From: Pedococcus bigeumensis
GTDB lineage: Bacteria > Actinomycetota > Actinomycetes > Actinomycetales > Dermatophilaceae
Length of the DNA: 64,000 nucleotides
Assembly: GCF_006438965.1 (NCBI RefSeq)
Contig: NZ_RCZM01000001.1
Location: 931,097-995,096, forward strand
Reading direction: 5' to 3'
The position numbers and the translations under genes are program-made. Positions 58,995 to 64,000 of this stretch are shown here, piece by piece. The stretch's first letter is position 1. Each line of letters begins with the position of its first letter. The notes below the pieces were generated by a model. That model did not search any database and had not been told where the DNA came from. It saw nothing but the letters and a program-made list of their open reading frames with translations.

Positions 58995-59714
58995 ATGTTT
59001 CTGGAGAACATCGTCATCGATGCCGTCGACCCGCAGCGGCTCGGCCGGTTCTGGGAGCAGGCGCTCGGCACGGTCCCGCTGACCGACGACGTTGCAGGCT
59101 ACGAGACCCGGCTGACGGTGCCCGACGGGCCGGTCCTCGACCTCTGCCTTCCCCGGGTGCCCGACCCGTCCACCGCGCCGCCGCGGCTGCACCTCGACCT
59201 CTCGGCCGGACCATCGCAGGCGGAAACCGTCGAGCGGTTGCTCGCGCTCGGGGCCAGCCACCTCGACATCGGCCAGGGTGACGTCCCGTGGGTGGTGCTG
59301 GCGGACCTGGAGGGGCACCCCTTCTGCGTGCTGGCCGAGCGCGACGCCTACCCCGACACCGGGCCGATCGCCGCGGTCACCGTCCTCAGTGCCGAGCCTG
59401 AGCGCAACGGTGCGTTCTGGGCCGGACTGACCGGGTGGCAGGAGTATGCCGGGACGGCGCCGCTCTCCCTGCGGCACCCGAGCGGGCGGGGACTCGTCCT
59501 CGACTTCTTCCCGACTGCGGAGCCCAAGGACACCAAGAATCGCCTGCACCTCGACCTGCGGCTCGAGCCGGGCGACGACGCCGCCGCCGTCTTCGACCGG
59601 GTCGAGGCGCTCGGCGCAGTACGCATCGGCCAGGACTGGGGCGACCTGCCGTGGACCTCGTTCACGGACCCGTCCGGCAACGAGTTCTGCTTCCTCCCGG
59701 CGAGGGCCGAGTGA
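58995..59714 (+). CDS. Two-domain VOC (glyoxalase-like) protein
   Basis: 239 residues made of two vicinal-oxygen-chelate modules: ~1-118 (ENIVIDAVDPQRLGRFWEQALG to HPFCVLAE) and ~122-236 (AAVTVLSAEPERNGAFWAGLTGW to GNEFCFLPA). Each has the RLHLDL strand and an F/W-rich end. Such proteins are metal-dependent isomerases, dioxygenases or resistance proteins; the usual ligand positions are only partly kept, so activity is uncertain. Stop overlaps the next GTG. Confidence 0.8.
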   Translation: MFLENIVIDAVDPQRLGRFWEQALGTVPLTDDVAGYETRLTVPDGPVLDLCLPRVPDPSTAPPRLHLDLSAGPSQAETVERLLALGASHLDIGQGDVPWVVLADLEGHPFCVLAERDAYPDTGPIAAVTVLSAEPERNGAFWAGLTGWQEYAGTAPLSLRHPSGRGLVLDFFPTAEPKDTKNRLHLDLRLEPGDDAAAVFDRVEALGAVRIGQDWGDLPWTSFTDPSGNEFCFLPARAE

Positions 59715-60112
59715 CGGTCTTCGGTGGCCCCCGCGCTGCGCCGACGCCCGGTGGCTGTCCGTGCGGGTCCGGTGCGATGTATGCCGAGTGCTGCGGACCG
59801 CTGCACGACGGCAACCAGGCCGCGCGGACCGCGGAACAGCTGATGCGCAGCCGCTACTCCGCGTTCGTCGTCGGCGACACGGCCTACCTCGCCCGCACCT
59901 GGCACCCACGGACCCGCCCGGCAGAGCTCGACGCCACGGACGGTCCGGCGTGGCAGGGCCTCGCGGTGATCGCGACCGCCGACGGCCGCGAGGACGACTC
60001 GGTCGGCGAGGTCGAGTTCCGGGCTGCCCACGACGGGGGTGTGCTGCACGAGCGGAGCCGCTTCATCCGCCGGGCGGGACGCTGGGTCTACGTCGACGGC
60101 GAGGTCATCTGA
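59711..60112 (+). CDS. YchJ/UPF0225 family protein with SEC-C motif
   Basis: 133 residues. N-terminal zinc-binding SEC-C-like motif CPCGSGAMYAECCGPLHDG, then AEQLMRSRYSAFVVGDTAYLARTWHP and the C-terminal NTF2-like sheet ending FIRRAGRWVYVDGEV. Members are soluble and uncharacterised. GTG 59711 overlaps the VOC stop, so the two are cotranscribed. Confidence 0.85.
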   Translation: MTVFGGPRAAPTPGGCPCGSGAMYAECCGPLHDGNQAARTAEQLMRSRYSAFVVGDTAYLARTWHPRTRPAELDATDGPAWQGLAVIATADGREDDSVGEVEFRAAHDGGVLHERSRFIRRAGRWVYVDGEVI

Positions 60113-60193
60113 CCGGTGCGACCGCTCGGCGGGGTCTGCTGTCCGCTGGGCTAGGAGGGCCAAACCGATTCGTATGCCGCGTGGCCCGGTCCG

Positions 60194-60199
60194 TAGGAT
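60194..60199 (+). promoter_or_regulatory. Probable -10 box of aspS
   Basis: TAGGAT, with a leader of about 30 nt containing GAAGGA seven bases before GTG 60238. Confidence 0.45.
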
Positions 60200-60237
60200 G
60201 GCCGGGTTCACCCACCGCCTGAATCGAAGGATCTCTC

Positions 60238-62061
60238 GTGCTCCGCACCCATGAGGCCGGCACCCTGCGCGCCGACCACGCTGGTCAGACCGTCACGCTC
60301 ACGGGCTGGGTTGCCCGTCGGCGCGATCACGGTGGAGTGGCGTTCCTCGACCTGCGCGACGCCAGCGGCGTCGCCCAGGTGGTCGTGCGCGACGAGGTGC
60401 TCGAGCAGGGTGGGGCCCACGACTTGCGCAACGAGTACTGCATCCGGGTCGTCGGCGAGGTCAAGGCCCGCCCTGAGGGCAACGCCAACCCCGACCTGCC
60501 CACCGGTGACATCGAGGTCATCGCCAGCGAGATCGAGGTGCTCAACGCCTCGGCGCCGCTGCCGTTCCAGATCGACGAGCGGGTGACGGTCGGCGAGGAG
60601 GCCCGCCTCAAGCACCGCTACCTCGACCTGCGCCGCCCTGGTGCCTCGTCGGCGGGAGCGGCCCTGCGGCTGCGCTCGCGGGTCAACGCCGCCGCCCGCT
60701 CCGTGCTCGGCGCCCGCGACTTCGTCGAGATCGAGACGCCCACCCTCACCCGATCCACGCCCGAGGGTGCCCGCGACTTCCTCGTGCCCGCGCGCCTCGC
60801 GCCCGGGTCCTGGTACGCCCTGCCGCAGAGCCCGCAGCTGTTCAAGCAGCTGCTCATGGTCGCGGGGATGGAGCGGTACTACCAGATCGCCCGCTGCTAC
60901 CGCGACGAGGACTTCCGCGCCGACCGCCAGCCCGAGTTCACCCAGCTCGACATCGAGATGTCGTTCGTCGAGCAGTCCGACGTGCTCGAGCTCGGTGAGG
61001 AGATCGTCAAGGCGGTCTGGAAGCTGATCGGCGCCGACCTGCAGACGCCGTTCCTGCAGATGACCTACGCCGACGCGATGCGCCGGTTCGGCTCCGACAA
61101 GCCGGACCTGCGGTTCGGCAACGAGCTGGTCGAGTGCACCGACTACTTCAGCGACACCCCGTTCCGCGTGTTCCAGTCCGAGTACGTCGGGGCCGTCGTG
61201 ATGCCGGGTGGCGCGAGCCAGCCGCGCAAGCAGCTCGACGCGTGGCAGGACTGGGCCAAGAGCCGGGGCGCCAAGGGCCTGGCCTACGTCCTCGTGCAGG
61301 AGGACGGCGAGCTCGGCGGGCCAGTTGCCAAGAACCTGTCCGACACCGAGCGGGCCGGACTGGCCGCGCACGTCGGCGCCCACCCTGGCGACTGTGTGTT
61401 CTTCGCCGCCGGCGCCACCAAGTCGTCGCGCGCACTGCTCGGCGCCGCCCGTCTCGAGATCGGCCGGCGCTGTGACCTGATCGACGAGTCCGCCTGGTCG
61501 TTCCTGTGGGTGCTCGACGCCCCGCTGTTCGAGCCCTCCTCGGAGGCCGTCGCCGCCGGTGACGTCGCCGTGGGCGCCGGCGCCTGGACCGCGGTGCACC
61601 ACGCGTTCACGTCGCCCAAGGCCGAGTTCCTCGACACCTTCGACACCGACCCCGGCCCCGCGCTCGCCTATGCCTACGACATGGTCTGCAACGGCAACGA
61701 GATCGGCGGCGGGTCGATCCGTATCCACCGCCGCGACGTGCAGGAGCGGGTCTTCAAGGTGATGGGCCTGTCCGAGGAGGAGGCGCAGGAGAAGTTCGGC
61801 TTCCTCCTGGACGCGTTCGCGTTCGGCGCCCCGCCGCACGGTGGGATTGCGTTCGGCTGGGACCGCATCGTCTCGCTGCTCGCCGGCACCGAGTCGATCC
61901 GCGACGTCATCGCCTTCCCCAAGTCCGGTGGCGGCTACGACCCGCTGACCGCCGCTCCCGCGCCGATCACCTCCGAGCAGCGCAAGGAAGCCGGCGTGGA
62001 CGCCAAGCCCGAGCCCAAGACCCCAGGCGCCAAGGCCGACGAGGCCGACACCCAGGCCTGA
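60238..62061 (+). CDS. aspS: Aspartyl-tRNA synthetase
   Basis: 607 residues, bacterial type. An N-terminal OB anticodon-binding domain ([27 protein letters not shown]), class II motif 1 ([33 protein letters not shown]), motif 2 ([27 protein letters not shown]), the bacterial GAD insertion (about 285-410), and motif 3 ([28 protein letters not shown]). Actinobacteria often use a non-discriminating form that also charges tRNA-Asn; this cannot be decided by eye. The C-terminal ~25 residues ([17 protein letters not shown]) are an added tail. GTG start with GAAGGA upstream. Confidence 0.96.
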   Translation: MLRTHEAGTLRADHAGQTVTLTGWVARRRDHGGVAFLDLRDASGVAQVVVRDEVLEQGGAHDLRNEYCIRVVGEVKARPEGNANPDLPTGDIEVIASEIEVLNASAPLPFQIDERVTVGEEARLKHRYLDLRRPGASSAGAALRLRSRVNAAARSVLGARDFVEIETPTLTRSTPEGARDFLVPARLAPGSWYALPQSPQLFKQLLMVAGMERYYQIARCYRDEDFRADRQPEFTQLDIEMSFVEQSDVLELGEEIVKAVWKLIGADLQTPFLQMTYADAMRRFGSDKPDLRFGNELVECTDYFSDTPFRVFQSEYVGAVVMPGGASQPRKQLDAWQDWAKSRGAKGLAYVLVQEDGELGGPVAKNLSDTERAGLAAHVGAHPGDCVFFAAGATKSSRALLGAARLEIGRRCDLIDESAWSFLWVLDAPLFEPSSEAVAAGDVAVGAGAWTAVHHAFTSPKAEFLDTFDTDPGPALAYAYDMVCNGNEIGGGSIRIHRRDVQERVFKVMGLSEEEAQEKFGFLLDAFAFGAPPHGGIAFGWDRIVSLLAGTESIRDVIAFPKSGGGYDPLTAAPAPITSEQRKEAGVDAKPEPKTPGAKADEADTQA

Positions 62062-62080
62062 GCCCTGGACAACGCACCTC

Positions 62081-62117
62081 GGTATGCCGCCCGCTCATCG
62101 TGAGCGGGCGGCATACC
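62081..62117 (+). terminator. Bidirectional terminator between aspS and luxR-type gene, built from GTATGCCG pair
   Basis: Perfect 16-bp inverted repeat GGTATGCCGCCCGCTC / GAGCGGGCGGCATACC with loop ATCGT, midway between convergent genes. Its outer part is an inverted pair of the octamer GTATGCCG. No T-run, but the strength and location point to termination on both strands. Confidence 0.8.
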
Positions 62118-62127
62118 CGCGTCTGGG

Positions 62128-63210
62128 TCAGCTCCCGAGCGCCCGGGCGAGCAGGTCGGCACGGCTGGCTGCACCGGTGCGCGCGAACACGGACTTGAGG
62201 TGGTCCTGCACGGTGAGCTCGGTGATGCCCAGCCGACGAGCGGCGCCGCGCGTGTCGAGCCCTGTCGCCACTGCAACCACGACGTCGCTTTCGCGAGGCG
62301 ACATGGCGTGGGCGCGGGCGAAGAGGTCGAGCCGGTCCGCGGGTGAGGTCAGCTCGTAGCCGACAGCGATGCTGGCTCCTGAGAGGGGCTCGGTGAGGCG
62401 GTCGGCCCGGACCGTGAGCCAGGTCCCCGGCGCGAGCGCGACCCGGCCGCTGGGTGGGTGGTCGTCGACACCCGCCTCCACCGCCAGCAGCTGGGCCGCC
62501 ACGTTGAGCGCACTCGCAGGGACGGGGCCGGCGTCACCCGCGGTGGGGAGCAGGGTGGTCAGCCAGTCCCGCAGCTGTCGGGTGCCTGCCACGGGAGTGA
62601 GGTCGTCGCCGAGCAGCAGCACTCCCGGACCGTAGGCAGTGGCCGCCTTCGGTGCTGCAGCGGGCGGGCCGACCACGAATGACCGCGCAACCACGTTGCG
62701 AACGGCCGCGGTCAGCCTTGGCAGCGCCGACGCGACGGCCGCCACCTCCGCACTGGCGAAGACGCCGGTGCGGCGCCAGAGGTCGAGGAAACCCCATGTC
62801 CCGTGGCGGTCCCGGAGCACGGCGACGAGGACATCTGTGACGCCGTGCTGGCGCAGGGCTCCCTCCCACTGGTCGCTGCGGCCGAGGTCACCGCCGGTCG
62901 CCGCGAGCAAGGTCGTGCAGCCGGACGCGTCGAGCGTGGTCCAGCGGCCCGGCCTGGTCAGGTACTTCAGCCGGATGACGCGCGGCAGGTCGTCGAGGTC
63001 CGGGACCTCGGCCAGCGGGGACGTGCCGACCGTGGTCTGCGGGTCGGTGAGGACGAAGGCGTAGAAGTCGTAGGGGATCACCGTCCCGATGACGTCGAGC
63101 ATGCGTCGCCGCAGCGCGCGGTCCTCCGGGTCGTCCGGGTGGGGACAGGTGGCGGCGTCGAGGGCGTGCAGGTCCCTGACAATCCGGTCCGAAGGCAGCG
63201 GTGGTCCCAC
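62128..63210 (-). CDS. LuxR-type transcriptional regulator
   Basis: 360 residues on the minus strand, GTG start. The last ~65 residues form a LuxR helix-turn-helix: MSPRESDVVVAVATGLDTRGAARRLGITELTVQDHLKSVFARTGAASRADL. The N-terminal ~190 residues look like a GAF-type sensor (YDFYAFVLTDPQTTVGTSPLAEVP, then GTWGFLDLWRRTGVFASAEVAAVAS). No receiver domain, so it probably senses a ligand. TAGGGT (63217-63222, minus strand) six bases before the GTG suggests leaderless transcription. Target unknown; the divergent gene at 63330 is a candidate. Confidence 0.85.
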   Translation of the reverse strand: MGPPLPSDRIVRDLHALDAATCPHPDDPEDRALRRRMLDVIGTVIPYDFYAFVLTDPQTTVGTSPLAEVPDLDDLPRVIRLKYLTRPGRWTTLDASGCTTLLAATGGDLGRSDQWEGALRQHGVTDVLVAVLRDRHGTWGFLDLWRRTGVFASAEVAAVASALPRLTAAVRNVVARSFVVGPPAAAPKAATAYGPGVLLLGDDLTPVAGTRQLRDWLTTLLPTAGDAGPVPASALNVAAQLLAVEAGVDDHPPSGRVALAPGTWLTVRADRLTEPLSGASIAVGYELTSPADRLDLFARAHAMSPRESDVVVAVATGLDTRGAARRLGITELTVQDHLKSVFARTGAASRADLLARALGS

Positions 63211-63216
63211 GGCCCG

Positions 63217-63222
63217 ACCCTA
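63217..63222 (-). promoter_or_regulatory. Candidate leaderless -10 box of the LuxR-type gene
   Basis: Reads TAGGGT on the minus strand, six bases before the GTG at 63210. Confidence 0.45.
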
Positions 63223-63227
63223 CGGCC

Positions 63228-63252
63228 GGGGGCCTGCTCGCCGCAGGCCCCC
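63228..63252 (+). promoter_or_regulatory. 10-bp inverted repeat between divergent genes
   Basis: GGGGGCCTGC-TCGCC-GCAGGCCCCC, between the luxR-type gene and the gene at 63330. It may be an operator for the regulator or a hairpin in either leader. TAGCGT at 63287-63292 could be the -10 box of the rightward gene. Confidence 0.4.
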
Positions 63253-63329
63253 GAAATCTGGGATGTCGCCCGTCGAGCCGGCTTCCTAGCGTGGGCAGGA
63301 CAGCGAACCGCTGACCGAGAGGAACGACG

Positions 63330-63686
63330 ATGGCCACCTTGCACATCGAGCACGCGATCACCGACCTGGCCACCTGGGAGGCGGCGTTCGACCGCTTCGC
63401 GGAACGCCGCCGCGCCGCCGGGGTCGTGGCGCAGCGCATCCACCGGCCCGTGGACGACGACCGCTACGTCGTCGTGCAGCTGGACTTCCCGTCGGTGGCC
63501 GAGGCTTCGGCGTTCCGCGGGTTCCTCGAGACTCAGGTCTGGTCCAGGCCCGACAACTCGCCCGGCCTCGCAGGCAGCCCACGTGCCGTGGTCCTGGATG
63601 CGGTGGACCGGGACGACGACGAGACCACAGGTGGGCGCACCTCGAAGGCAGGCGTTGCTGCCAGCCCGTGCGGACCCACCAGCTAG
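63330..63686 (+). CDS. Small protein with ABM-like (dimeric alpha-beta barrel) fold
   Basis: 118 residues. HIEHAITDLATWEAAFDRFAERRRAAGVVAQRIHRPVDDDRYVVVQLDFPSVAEASAFRGFLE follows the strand-helix-strand-strand-helix order of antibiotic-biosynthesis-monooxygenase-like domains, with no catalytic residue I can name. The last ~25 residues are hydrophilic. AGAGGAA precedes ATG 63330. Divergent from the LuxR-type regulator, which may control it. Confidence 0.7.
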   Translation: MATLHIEHAITDLATWEAAFDRFAERRRAAGVVAQRIHRPVDDDRYVVVQLDFPSVAEASAFRGFLETQVWSRPDNSPGLAGSPRAVVLDAVDRDDDETTGGRTSKAGVAASPCGPTS

Positions 63687-64000
63687 GGATGCGCGGACGC
63701 GTCTATCTGAGGCTGGTAGCCGGCGCGGAGTGCCGCGACGGTGCTCGGCGGCGTGAGCACCTGCGCGACCCCGCGCGTGGGACGTCTGCGGCGCGGGCCG
63801 TACCCATCGGTCGTCCATGGCAGCACTGCGTCATCGACGACGATCGTGGGGATGTCGTCGTCGATGACAAACGCGCCGGAAGGCAGGTCCGCCCACGTCC
63901 CCTCGTGAAGCCGGCGCCGATGCGTGCCGCGCACGATGCGCTCTCCGTGGAGTTGACGATCGAGGTGCTTGGCGCTGAGCAGTCCCTCACTTGTCCCGGC
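63683..64000 (-). CDS. Uncharacterised protein, partial at right edge
   Basis: Open reading frame on the minus strand from the window edge to a TAG stop at 63683-63685; 105 residues visible, no start seen (an internal ATG... candidate at 63934 would give 83 residues). The sequence has SEGLLSAKHLDRQLHGERIV, then WADLPSGAFVIDDDIPTIVVDD, AVLPWTTDGYGPRRRRPT and VAQVLTPPSTVAALRAGY. I recall similar C-termini in actinobacterial proteins of unknown function but cannot name the family. Convergent with the gene at 63330 (4 nt overlap). Confidence 0.5.
   Translation of the reverse strand, partial: AGTSEGLLSAKHLDRQLHGERIVRGTHRRRLHEGTWADLPSGAFVIDDDIPTIVVDDAVLPWTTDGYGPRRRRPTRGVAQVLTPPSTVAALRAGYQPQIDASAHP

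Overview
The window is 64 kb of chromosomal DNA from a high-G+C Gram-positive bacterium. The evidence is about 70% G+C by eye, dense same-strand genes joined by ATGA/GTGA/TGATG overlaps, many GTG starts, many apparently leaderless promoters (TAnnnT about 6-8 nt before the start codon), a 3.1 kb 23S rRNA gene, no tRNA in the 16S-23S spacer, and gene order closely matching the pheST-arg-mpg-tyrS-tlyA-nadK-recN-pyrG segment of Mycobacterium tuberculosis. The 16S sequence and protein style suggest Micrococcales, probably Intrasporangiaceae (Janibacter/Terrabacter/Knoellia type); the family is inferred from memory and was not searched. I see no phage, transposon, CRISPR array or tRNA. This is core chromosome with a few accessory genes.

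Layout. 1-8.4 kb: 3' end of glnE, an MFS transporter, then a histidine operon hisD-hisC-hisB-orf208-hisH-orf165-hisA(priA)-sseB with every junction overlapping or a few bases apart; two of its genes have no recognised function. hisF and hisI are not here. 8.4-13.4 kb: DUF952 protein, a second MFS transporter, a secreted lysyl-oxidase-like multidomain protein, and a DUF1844 protein. 13.4-22.1 kb: infC (with an ATC start codon and a long repetitive tail), rpmI, rplT, an rRNA 2'-O-methyltransferase, an orphan PAS histidine kinase, pheS-pheT and a short-chain dehydrogenase. 22.1-29.9 kb: arginine operon argC-(ACT-domain gene)-argJ-argB-argD-argF-argR-argH behind a palindromic ARG-box-like operator that overlaps a leaderless promoter. 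29.9-33.7 kb: small conserved protein and a three-gene succinate dehydrogenase resembling mycobacterial Sdh1. 33.7-35.6 kb: mpg and tyrS.

35.6-41.6 kb: a complete rrn operon with a roughly 700-nt leader carrying ~90-bp repeats and several promoters, rrs, a tRNA-less spacer, rrl, rrf and a strong terminator. Long base-paired stems bracket 16S and 23S. 41.6-48.5 kb: TPR protein, HAD-IIA phosphatase, a basic histone-H1-like-tailed protein, a small acidic protein, tlyA, nadK and recN. 48.5-56.8 kb: steA, steB/mctB, a MraY/WecA-like phosphoglycosyl transferase, a MurJ-like flippase, a GT-B glycosyltransferase, pyrG and a Nudix ADP-ribose pyrophosphatase; this looks like a cell-envelope/division group. 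56.8-64 kb: manA-like isomerase, a membrane protein, a VOC protein, a YchJ-like protein, aspS, a LuxR-type regulator, a small dimeric alpha-beta-barrel-like protein and a partial gene of unknown function at the right edge.

The most unusual signal is not a gene. The octamer GTATGCCG (or its complement CGGCATAC) occurs 35 times by hand count where about 2 are expected from base composition. It often forces codons that are rare in this DNA (ATA, TAT, GCA), and in at least two intergenic places it forms inverted pairs, one of them the core of the aspS terminator hairpin. This pattern resembles uptake-signal or chromosome-architecture words in other bacteria.
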